Below the pieces are notes generated by a model. It made no database searches. It saw only the letters and a list, made by a program, of their open reading frames with translations, and was not told where the DNA came from. Shown here in pieces: positions 1-5,001 of a stretch of DNA of 5,001 bases; within the stretch, counting starts at the first letter, position 1; the number at the start of each line of letters is the position of its first letter. A program made the position numbers and the translations under genes. The DNA comes from Chitinophagaceae bacterium (GTDB lineage: Bacteria; Bacteroidota; Bacteroidia; Chitinophagales; Chitinophagaceae): the NCBI GenBank assembly GCA_023251285.1, contig JAHEZB010000238.1, positions 1 through 5,001 of the forward strand, given 5' to 3'.

Positions 1-474
1 AAACAACTTTTTTCCTTTGCCAAGAGTCAATGGATAAATTTTGAGCCAGAGTTCGTCCACCAGATCATTTTCAAGTAATGTCTGAACCAGCTTACCGCTT
101 CCCCAAACTTTAATGTCAGATCCTTTTGAATTTTTCAAATTTTCAATCTCTGCTACGCTTTTGAGAAATACACAGTTCTTCCAATCTGACTTTTCCATTG
201 TTCTGGACATCACGTATTTTGTAACATCATTGATACCCGGCCATTGCTCTGCATGCTCAGGCCAGTAGGAGGCAAAAATCTCAAATGTTTTTCTGCCTAA
301 AAGCACATCTGCAGGTGCCATCTGTTTTTGCATCACCTCCCCGGAAACTTCGTTAGCATAAGGTGCAGACCAACCGCCATATAGGAAGCTACCGGATGTA
401 TCTTCCTGTGGCCGACCGGGCGCTTGCATTACCCCATCTAAAGTAATAAACGATAAAACAATAATTTTTCTCAC
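1..474 (-). CDS. RibD C-terminal / dihydrofolate reductase-like family protein (partial, C-terminus off the left edge)
   Basis: My translation of the minus strand from a GTG at 474 gives 158 uninterrupted codons to the window edge. The protein opens with the beta-strand and turn VRKIIVLSFITLDGVMQAPG (residues 1-20; T11-L12-D13-G14 is the family's T/S-L-D-G motif). It continues with PQED and FLYGGW (about 22-35), the nucleotide-site type motif VLLGRKTFE (57-65), VWGSGKLVQTLL (123-134) and DELWLKIYPLTLGKGKKLF (140-158). These match the RibD_C/DHFR-like fold (PF01872) of the small YyaP/YwjB-like proteins. Members are expected to be cytosolic NAD(P)H-dependent reductases, but the substrate of this stand-alone branch is generally unknown, and this is not evidence for folate or riboflavin synthesis. 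Relatives run to roughly 180-190 residues, so about 25-35 residues are probably missing. The GTG start is chosen because a strong Shine-Dalgarno lies at the right distance and the next in-frame ATG (codon 16) would remove the first strand and the TLDG motif. It points away from the tRNA gene and has no visible operon partner. Confidence 0.93.
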   Translation of the reverse strand, partial: MRKIIVLSFITLDGVMQAPGRPQEDTSGSFLYGGWSAPYANEVSGEVMQKQMAPADVLLGRKTFEIFASYWPEHAEQWPGINDVTKYVMSRTMEKSDWKNCVFLKSVAEIENLKNSKGSDIKVWGSGKLVQTLLENDLVDELWLKIYPLTLGKGKKLF

Positions 475-929
475 ATTAATTCACCTCCGAAAGATTTTAA
501 GTTTATACAAATGTCTGCAATAATACAATCAAACATCTAGTTCTTATGCGCCAATTATGTGGGCTTAATGCGTCAGTATTGAGGCTCGTGGCATAGAAAA
601 AATTTTAAAAAAATCCACCTTAATAACTCTTCAAAGAAGAGGTACGTAGCACACCCTTTTATAACTAGAAATCACTATAGTTTTTGGTGAAATATTTTTC
701 TTCTTCAGCAAAGCTATAAAAAAAGCTTTTTTGCTTTTATATTGAAGTCCTTATACGACTACACTTTCTAAATCAGGAAGGCGATTTCTTAGCGAAATGC
801 CCAGGAAAGCAGATGATTTTACAGAAAGCTGTAGTTGAGATTCTGTTTATCGAGGGAAAGAAAGAAGTTGCCTTTTTTATTCAGGTACTGAAACAGTATT
901 GAATTTCGATGAAATAATTGATAAAAATG
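475..929. other. AT-rich intergenic region without a recognisable gene
   Basis: These 455 bases separate the divergent end of the RibD/DHFR-like gene from the 3' end of tRNA-His. All frames are broken by frequent stops. The longest open stretch with a start that I noted is a 29-codon plus-strand ORF (813-902), preceded by AGGAAA; I do not recognise its product. Local structure includes a 6-bp hairpin with an AAA loop (CTCTTC 627-632 / GAAGAG 636-641), the perfect 14-base palindrome AAAAAAGCTTTTTT (719-732), and a looser AGCAAA/TTTGCT pairing around it (707-712 with 730-735). None of these has the downstream T-run expected of an intrinsic terminator for the flanking minus-strand genes. The promoter of the RibD/DHFR-like gene should lie in 489-560, but I see no clear TTTG / TAnnTTTG pair there. 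The region may be decayed sequence. Confidence 0.6.
481..488 (-). promoter_or_regulatory. Strong Shine-Dalgarno site for the RibD/DHFR-like gene
   Basis: On the minus strand this reads GGAGGTGA, followed by six bases (ATTAAT) and then the GTG start at 474. The eight bases are fully complementary to the usual 3' end of bacterial 16S rRNA (TCACCTCC). The site decides the start codon: the overlapping ATG at 476 is followed at once by TGA. Such a strong site is uncommon in Bacteroidota, where most genes, including the other two in this window, have A/T-rich leaders without one. Confidence 0.75.
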
Positions 930-1004
930 GGTGGATGATGGGGCTCGAACCCACGACCCTCAGAATCACAATCTGATGCTCTAACCAACTGAGCTACAAC
1001 CACC
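930..1004 (-). tRNA. tRNA-His (anticodon GTG)
   Basis: The minus strand folds as a full cloverleaf. There is an extra G at position -1 (base 1004), the hallmark of tRNA-His, facing discriminator C73 (base 930). The acceptor strands are GTGGTTG and CATCCAC. The D arm is GCTC/GAGC with loop AGTTGGTTA. The anticodon arm is TCAGA/TCTGA with loop TTGTGAT, giving anticodon GTG, which reads CAC and CAT. A five-base variable loop GGGTC follows. The T arm is GTGGG/CCCAT with loop TTCGAGC. The 3' CCA is not encoded: the bases after C73 are CAT, so CCA must be added after transcription. The acceptor stem has one oddity, a T5-T68 mismatch (bases 999 and 935), discussed in the findings. The gene stands alone with no second tRNA nearby. 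Confidence 0.96.
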
Positions 1005-1301
1005 GTGTATTTTGAAAAAGCAAAATTAATCAAAATTCCGTTGTAAAAAATAAATGGCCATTCTTTTTTAACCCACTGCAAGTTCTTTCTATGCACAAAT
1101 TATTACAGCGTTTTCACTGCAAAATCTACCGGGCGATATTTTTCGAAAACAATAAAACCTTCAAAGAAATCTATACAGCTTTTATCTGAATTTGAATCAC
1201 CGTTTGCTGTTTTTAAAATACCATTCATATATAATTAAAATTTCTTGTCAAATTATCATTGGACATTTGCAGCCTGATTTTAAAAAACTAAACCGTTCAC
1301 G
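1005..1301. other. Intergenic region between tRNA-His and the outer-membrane receptor gene
   Basis: These 297 bases separate divergently transcribed tRNA-His (minus) and receptor (plus) genes and should hold both promoters. The tRNA side contains the TAATTTTG box noted separately. On the receptor side, the best plus-strand candidate is GACATTTG at 1262-1269, one base off the TAnnTTTG consensus, about 32 bases before the ATG. A TTG at 1245-1247 lies upstream at rather short spacing, and an alternative TATAAT at 1230-1235 follows TTTGCT at 1203-1208. These are weak calls. No Shine-Dalgarno precedes the receptor ATG; its leader is A-rich, as is normal for this phylum. A 41-codon minus-strand ORF (1103-1228) also lies here; it is described in the findings and not called as a gene. 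Confidence 0.5.
1021..1028 (-). promoter_or_regulatory. Candidate Bacteroidota -7 box for tRNA-His
   Basis: On the minus strand this reads TAATTTTG, an exact match to the TAnnTTTG -7 consensus of the primary sigma factor in Bacteroidota. Transcription would begin about 6-8 bases downstream, giving a leader of roughly ten bases before the tRNA 5' end at 1004, which is plausible for a tRNA gene. No clear TTTG -33 element lies at the expected distance upstream (only T-rich sequence around 1045-1055), so the call rests on the -7 box and its position. Confidence 0.45.
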
Positions 1302-3944
1302 ATGAAGATCACAAAAATTTACCTTACGCTTTTGGCTTTATTTATTTCTGCAGCGGCGCTGGCGCAATATCCCCAGGCTGGCAACCGGCCCGCTGGCGGA
1401 CGAGATATGAACCTTGGGCATTTTTATGGAAAAGTAATTGATGGAAATACCAATAAACCCATAGAATCGGCTTCTGTTCAACTTTCAAGAAGTGTAATGG
1501 ATACGGTAACAAAACAACGTCACAACAAAATAGTGGCCGCCATGCTTACCGATAAAAAAGGGGAATTCAGCATTGACAAACTGCCGCTTTTTGGCACTTA
1601 TAATTTATTAATCAGCGCGGTGAGCCATGCTCCTTACAATGACCAGATTTCGTTTAATTTGAAAATGAACGGAGCCGACATGAGCCAGATGTTGAATGCG
1701 ATTGATAAAGATTTGGGCAATATCAAATTATTACCGGAAGAAAAACAATTACAGGGTGTAGTAGTTACAGCAAATAAGCCTTTGATGCAAATGAATATTG
1801 ACCGTAAAGTATTCAACGTGGATAAAAGCCTTACCAGTACCGGCGGCACAGCAGTGGACGTAATGAGAAATGTACCATCTGTAAATGTAGATATTGATGG
1901 AAACGTGACTCTGAGAAACGCTACGCCGCAAATTTTTATTGATGGGCGTCCTACTACTTTAACGCTCGATGAAATACCGGCAGATGAAATTGAAAGCATT
2001 GAAATCATCACCAATCCTTCTGCGAAATTTGACGCTTCAGGTGGTGGCGCCGGCATACTTAATATCGTAATGAAGAAGAACAGGAAACCCGGCTACAATG
2101 GTAATTTAAGAGCCGGAATAGATACCAGGGGCGGAACAAATCTCGGCGGAAATATTAACATCAAGCAGGGAAAAATAAACTTCTTTGCAAGCGGAAACTA
2201 TTTTCACTTTAAATCTATAAGTTCCAAAACAAACAACCGTGTAGATGAGGTAAACGGTACCAAAGCAGAACTTTATCAAACCAGCAAACCGACCAACGAC
2301 GGGCGTATGGCTGGTGGCAATATCGGCTTTGATTATTTCATGGACAATAGAAATACTTTTACGGTTTCCGGTGCCCTCAGGCAGGGAAAATTTGGAAACA
2401 ATGAGTTTACTAATATCATCAGGGATACTACTTTGGGCGGTATTACCAGGGACTATACAGGCACCAGCAACAGCACTGGAAATTTTACCTGGAATAATTA
2501 CAACGGTAAACTATCCTTCAAACACAATTTTGCCAAGCCGAATAAAAACATCACTGCTGATGTGAATTATGATTATAGCAAAAACAGCAATCTTCAGGAA
2601 ATCGGTACTCAATATTATAATGTGGATGGTTCACGAAATGGTCCTTTTACTGATCAAAGAACTTCAGGAAGCGGAACAAGCGATAATCTTACCGTACAAA
2701 CAGACTACTCCAATCCGATTACCGACAAAATCAAACTGGAGGCTGGTTTGAGAGGTGCTATCAGGAATTCCAACAGTGACAACCTGAATTTCCTGATGGA
2801 TACTGCTACGGGAAAATACATGAGTCTTCCTGCTCTAAACAGTAAATATAAATACAGTGACCAGGTATATGCAGGTTATGTTACTTTTTCCCAGAAAATA
2901 AAAGACTTCACCTACCAATTGGGCGGAAGGATAGAAAGCTCCAAATATTCCGGTTCACTTATTGATTCGAATCAGACATTCAGCAATTCTTTCCCTTTGA
3001 GCTTCTTCCCAAGCGTATTTTTAACGCAAAAATTAAACGATAAAGAAGATTTACAACTGAACTATTCAAGGAAAATAAACCGTCCTAATTTCTGGCAACT
3101 AATCCCCTATTATGATTACAGCGATCCTTTGAACATTAGTGTGGGTAATGCTTCGCTGGTTCCTGAGTTCACAAATTTATTGGAACTTTCTTATGATGTA
3201 AACTTCAAAAACGGCAATAATATCATTGCAACAGCATATTACCGCGGAACCAACAACCTGATTTCCCGCTATCAATATTGGGCCAAAAATCCAAATCCTG
3301 CCTATAACGATTCCGTATTTATTTCTTCTTATGTAAATGCCAACAGTTCCGAGGCTTATGGATTGGAAGTAACTTCTGTAAATAAACTCGCTTCGTGGTG
3401 GGATTTAACGACTAACGTGAATCTGTATAACTCGAAAATTAATGGAAGTAATCTTGGGGGCGACAACCTCACCAATCAAAAATTGAGTTGGTTTGGCAAG
3501 ATAAACAGTACATTCAAACTGCCTTCTAATATTAGTTTTCAAATAACAGGAGATTATACCAGCAAAACCATTTTACCTCCTGGCAGAGGCGGTGGCGGTG
3601 GAGGCCATTGGGGTGGCGGCAATCTGTCGACCGCAAACGGATATTCGTTACCAATTTATGGATTTGATGCAGCACTAAAAAAGGATTTCCTGAAAGATAA
3701 ATCACTTTCACTTTCGGTAAGTATGAATGATATTTTCCGTACAAGGATTACAAAAATTCATTCAGAATCAAACCTGGGCAATAAGATTTTTTCTGTACAG
3801 GATATAGAAAGGCAACGTGATCCTCAAAGGGTAAGGGTAAACCTGAGTTGGCGTTTTGGTAAAGCAGATTTCTCTCTTTTCAAACGCAAAAATATGAACG
3901 ATCAAGGTAGTCAGACAGACATGCCACCTGCAATGCAGCAATAA
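1302..3944 (+). CDS. TonB-dependent-receptor-like outer membrane beta-barrel protein (CarboxypepD_reg-like + plug + OMP_b-brl_3)
   Basis: The gene is complete, 880 residues. Residues 1-21 are a Sec signal peptide (basic start, hydrophobic core, AALA then Q22); there is no lipobox Cys. After a Gly/Pro-rich linker comes a CarboxypepD_reg-like beta-sandwich, about 40-120 (FYGKVIDGNTNKPIESASV, then TDKKGEFSIDKLP). The plug spans about 150-260 and includes VVVTANKP (153-160), VPSVNVDIDGNVTLR (191-205), IFIDGRPT (211-218), IESIEIITNPSAKFDASG (230-247) and ILNIVMKKN (252-260). The rest, about 265-854, is alternating beta-strand sequence of the OMP_b-brl_3 type (PF14905), ending in strand RVRVNLSWRFGK (843-854) and a 26-residue polar tail. 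The family sits in the outer membrane, and many members import ligands with TonB-ExbBD energy. I see no clear TonB box, and it lacks a SusD partner, so it should not be called SusC; the substrate cannot be inferred. Residues 759-774 are extremely Gly-rich. It appears monocistronic, with its own terminator downstream. Confidence 0.95.
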   Translation: MKITKIYLTLLALFISAAALAQYPQAGNRPAGGRDMNLGHFYGKVIDGNTNKPIESASVQLSRSVMDTVTKQRHNKIVAAMLTDKKGEFSIDKLPLFGTYNLLISAVSHAPYNDQISFNLKMNGADMSQMLNAIDKDLGNIKLLPEEKQLQGVVVTANKPLMQMNIDRKVFNVDKSLTSTGGTAVDVMRNVPSVNVDIDGNVTLRNATPQIFIDGRPTTLTLDEIPADEIESIEIITNPSAKFDASGGGAGILNIVMKKNRKPGYNGNLRAGIDTRGGTNLGGNINIKQGKINFFASGNYFHFKSISSKTNNRVDEVNGTKAELYQTSKPTNDGRMAGGNIGFDYFMDNRNTFTVSGALRQGKFGNNEFTNIIRDTTLGGITRDYTGTSNSTGNFTWNNYNGKLSFKHNFAKPNKNITADVNYDYSKNSNLQEIGTQYYNVDGSRNGPFTDQRTSGSGTSDNLTVQTDYSNPITDKIKLEAGLRGAIRNSNSDNLNFLMDTATGKYMSLPALNSKYKYSDQVYAGYVTFSQKIKDFTYQLGGRIESSKYSGSLIDSNQTFSNSFPLSFFPSVFLTQKLNDKEDLQLNYSRKINRPNFWQLIPYYDYSDPLNISVGNASLVPEFTNLLELSYDVNFKNGNNIIATAYYRGTNNLISRYQYWAKNPNPAYNDSVFISSYVNANSSEAYGLEVTSVNKLASWWDLTTNVNLYNSKINGSNLGGDNLTNQKLSWFGKINSTFKLPSNISFQITGDYTSKTILPPGRGGGGGGHWGGGNLSTANGYSLPIYGFDAALKKDFLKDKSLSLSVSMNDIFRTRITKIHSESNLGNKIFSVQDIERQRDPQRVRVNLSWRFGKADFSLFKRKNMNDQGSQTDMPPAMQQ
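3576..3623 (+). repeat. Low-complexity Gly-rich coding tract in the receptor
   Basis: These bases encode residues 759-774, PPGRGGGGGGHWGGGN: ten glycines in sixteen residues with a single His-Trp pair. The DNA is a short imperfect GGY-type repeat (GGCGGTGGCGGTGGAGG at 3589-3605). From the strand order near the C-terminus (final strand descending at 843-854, ascending strand at about 805-812, descending strand at about 785-795), the tract should fall in an extracellular loop. Replication slippage could change its length between strains; this is inference. Confidence 0.7.
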
Positions 3945-3969
3945 GCTTATTGTTTAAATATTATTTAAA
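3939..3969. repeat. Two abutting AT-rich palindromes over and after the receptor stop codon
   Basis: CAATAAGCTTATTG (3939-3952) is a perfect 14-base palindrome containing the receptor's last Gln codon and TAA stop. It is followed directly by TTTAAATA-T-TATTTAAA (3953-3969), a perfect 8-bp inverted repeat around one central base. Both are AT-rich and would form weak hairpins in RNA. They lie immediately before the GC-rich terminator hairpin and may only reflect AT-rich composition. Confidence 0.6.
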
Positions 3970-3997
3970 ATAGCCGGTCAAATGACCGGCTATTTTT
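3967..3997 (+). terminator. Strong rho-independent terminator after the receptor gene, possibly bidirectional
   Basis: The arms TAGCCGGTCA (3971-3980) and TGACCGGCTA (3983-3992) are perfectly complementary around AA, which in practice gives a 9-bp stem with an AAAT loop. Flanking A and T runs extend the pairing to about 14 bp (3967-3996). On the plus strand the stem is followed by TTTTTG, a classic intrinsic terminator 22 bases after the receptor stop. On the minus strand the same hairpin is followed by TTTTAAAT, a shorter T-run, so it may also stop transcription coming from the convergent GGGPS-family gene. Confidence 0.92.
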
Positions 3998-4181
3998 GTG
4001 CAAAATATTTTGTAGTAAACAAAGAAATACAGCTTATTGTTGTTTCTTTTAATCAAAAAACAGATTTTCAAAACAAAAAATGAGCCAATCGAAAGGCGGT
4101 TTAATTTAAGGCGGTTAGAAGATTTTTCTTTTCCTTTTCTGTAAAGATAGAAAGACCCCGGGATTGTTGTGAATTTACATC
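3998..4181. other. Short intergenic spacer between the convergent genes
   Basis: Beyond the terminator hairpin this spacer holds a 12-base palindrome CAAAATATTTTG (4001-4012), a second copy of AGCTTATTGTT (4031-4041, also at 3944-3954) and a close direct repeat of AAGGCGGTT flanking TAATTT (about 4093-4117). I see no gene: the only plus-strand ATG with an A-rich leader (4080) gives nine codons. No second hairpin with a T-run lies directly downstream of the GGGPS stop on the minus strand, so that transcript may end at the shared hairpin. Confidence 0.5.
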
Positions 4182-4946
4182 TTAACCACCGACTTTTACC
4201 GGCACAGAATGAACCGCAGAAGCCATTTCCATAATCAGTGATTCATCTTTTTCTATCGCGTTCCCTACAACAATTACGTCAGCGCCGGCTTTGCAATTCA
4301 GATAGGCTTTTTCTGGATCGGTAATGCCACCTCCTATAATAAGTGGAACTTCGATTGCGTGCGCTACCAATTGGATCATGCTTTCCGTGATGGCTCTTTT
4401 GGCGCCGCTGCCTGCATCCATATAAATTAATTTCATTCCCAGCATTTCGCCCGCCATGGCTGTACACATCGCGATTTCATTTTTATCCGCAGGCAATGGA
4501 GCTGCGTTGGAAATATACGAAACGGTTGTAGGTGCGCCGCCATCTATCACCATGTAGCCGGTGCTCATTATTTCCAAGCCGCTCTGCTTGATAGCAGGAG
4601 CGCTTACTACATGTTGTCCGATCAATAATTCAGGATTTCTGCCACTGATGAGAGAAAGGTACAGCAGCGCATCTGCATATTTTGAAACCTGGGTGGAGCT
4701 TCCGGGAAAAAGAATAACAGGGATAGAACAATTTCTTTTAATAAACTGAACACATTCGTCTAAATAGTTTGAAATTACCAGGCTTCCTCCTACCAAAAAA
4801 TAATCAACTTTTGCTGCAACCGCAAGTCGGATCAGTTGCTCCATTCTTTCATCATTTACTTTATCGGGATCAATCAAAACAGCAAAAGACTTTCTACCTT
4901 TTTGTTTTCTTTCGCATAGGGAGGGGTATATTTCTTTTAACTTCAT
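4182..4946 (-). CDS. Geranylgeranylglyceryl-phosphate synthase (GGGPS/PcrB) family protein
   Basis: The gene is complete, 254 residues, with a TIM-barrel phosphate-binding architecture. Family features seen: FAVLIDPDK (21-29, D26 and D28, the likely Mg-diphosphate site), YFLVGGSLVI (49-58), VILFPGSSTQVS (77-88), LYLSLISGRNPELLIGQH (95-112), STGYMVIDGG (128-137), IYMDAGSGAK (174-183), LIIGGGI (202-208) and GADVIVVGNAIE (221-232), the last two forming the phosphate-binding end of the barrel. The family joins a polyprenyl diphosphate to sn-glycerol-1-phosphate as the first committed step of archaeal-type ether lipids. Bacillus PcrB is a shorter homologue (about 225-230 residues) that uses heptaprenyl diphosphate. 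The length and the AGSGA motif place this protein with the longer group shared by many archaea and Bacteroidota, for which geranylgeranyl diphosphate is the known substrate; the product here is inferred. Residue 177 is Asp where I expect Glu in most relatives. No ether-lipid partner genes are in the window. It converges with the receptor gene. Confidence 0.94.
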   Translation of the reverse strand: MKLKEIYPSLCERKQKGRKSFAVLIDPDKVNDERMEQLIRLAVAAKVDYFLVGGSLVISNYLDECVQFIKRNCSIPVILFPGSSTQVSKYADALLYLSLISGRNPELLIGQHVVSAPAIKQSGLEIMSTGYMVIDGGAPTTVSYISNAAPLPADKNEIAMCTAMAGEMLGMKLIYMDAGSGAKRAITESMIQLVAHAIEVPLIIGGGITDPEKAYLNCKAGADVIVVGNAIEKDESLIMEMASAVHSVPVKVGG

Positions 4947-4964
4947 TTAGGAATGGGTTATATG

Positions 4965-4972
4965 CAAAAATG
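4965..4972 (-). promoter_or_regulatory. Candidate -7 box for the GGGPS-family gene
   Basis: On the minus strand this reads CATTTTTG, one base away from the TAnnTTTG consensus of Bacteroidota. It lies 18 bases before the ATG at 4946, which would leave a short leader of about 10-14 bases. The start is preceded by CCATTCCTAA with no Shine-Dalgarno. No clear TTTG -33 element can be seen before the window ends, so this is a position-based suggestion. Confidence 0.3.
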
Positions 4973-5001
4973 GATTTTTTTTTCGTCTTATAAAAATTAC
5001 C

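Noticed and set aside
606..620. Possible att-like copy of the tRNA-His 3' end (ATCCACC) marking a past integration in the spacer
   Set aside because: The match is only about seven bases and lies in inverted orientation relative to the tRNA. There is no integrase or second boundary.
719..732. AAAAAAGCTTTTTT palindrome as a terminator
   Set aside because: It has no loop, only two G/C bases at its centre, and no gene ending just upstream on either strand.
881..1096. 71-codon minus-strand ORF
   Set aside because: It reads straight through tRNA-His (its VVAQLVRASDCDSEGRGFEP segment is translated tRNA sequence), so it is not a protein gene.
1634..2056. 140-codon minus-strand ORF inside the receptor gene, plus shorter antisense and frame-shifted ORFs at 1749-1931, 2314-2565, 2569-2751 and 3532-3744
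   Set aside because: All lie within the receptor frame, which has clear domain motifs throughout. Their translations look like shadow sequence, with no recognisable domain or leader.
1302..3944. Calling the receptor SusC/RagA
   Set aside because: The barrel resembles OMP_b-brl_3, the length is shorter than typical SusC proteins (about 1000 residues), and no SusD gene follows.
4279..4993. Alternative-frame ORFs at 4279-4467 (minus), 4561-4749 (plus) and 4769-4993 (plus)
   Set aside because: They overlap the GGGPS-family gene, whose frame carries all the expected motifs; the alternatives are shadows.
1..5001. CRISPR array, insertion sequence, toxin-antitoxin pair, riboswitch or phage genes
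   Set aside because: I found no regularly spaced repeats, transposase-like ORF, paired small genes or recognisable aptamer core on reading both strands.

Overview
This window most likely comes from a chromosome of the phylum Bacteroidota, probably Chitinophagaceae or a close relative. Three things point there: an outer-membrane receptor with an N-terminal CarboxypepD_reg-like domain followed by a TonB plug and an OMP_b-brl_3-type barrel; a bacterial geranylgeranylglyceryl-phosphate synthase (GGGPS) homologue of the kind carried by Bacteroidota; and TAnnTTTG-like -7 boxes upstream of two of the genes. The sequence is moderately AT-rich, with very AT-rich intergenic DNA. The assignment to family level is inference from protein flavour, not a database match.

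Layout, left to right. Positions 1-474 (minus) hold most of a RibD C-terminal/dihydrofolate-reductase-like oxidoreductase that runs off the left edge. It starts at GTG and is preceded by a perfect Shine-Dalgarno sequence. Positions 475-929 are AT-rich and have no gene I can defend. Positions 930-1004 (minus) encode tRNA-His(GTG), with a promoter-like box just upstream. Positions 1005-1301 are intergenic, with one doubtful 41-codon ORF on the minus strand. Positions 1302-3944 (plus) encode a complete 880-residue TonB-dependent-receptor-like outer-membrane protein. Positions 3945-4181 hold a series of dyad symmetries ending in a strong intrinsic terminator. Positions 4182-4946 (minus) encode a complete 254-residue GGGPS-family protein. 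The last 55 bases hold its presumed promoter.

The genes appear to be independent transcription units. The receptor and the GGGPS gene converge on the terminator region. The receptor has no adjacent SusD-like lipoprotein, sigma/anti-sigma pair or enzyme that would indicate its substrate. There is no mobile element, CRISPR array, toxin-antitoxin pair or recognisable defence system. I see no convincing undescribed system. The points most worth a second look are a U-U mismatch in the tRNA-His acceptor stem, an Asp in the Y-x-E-type active-site motif of the GGGPS homologue, and the Gly/His/Trp-rich predicted extracellular loop of the receptor.
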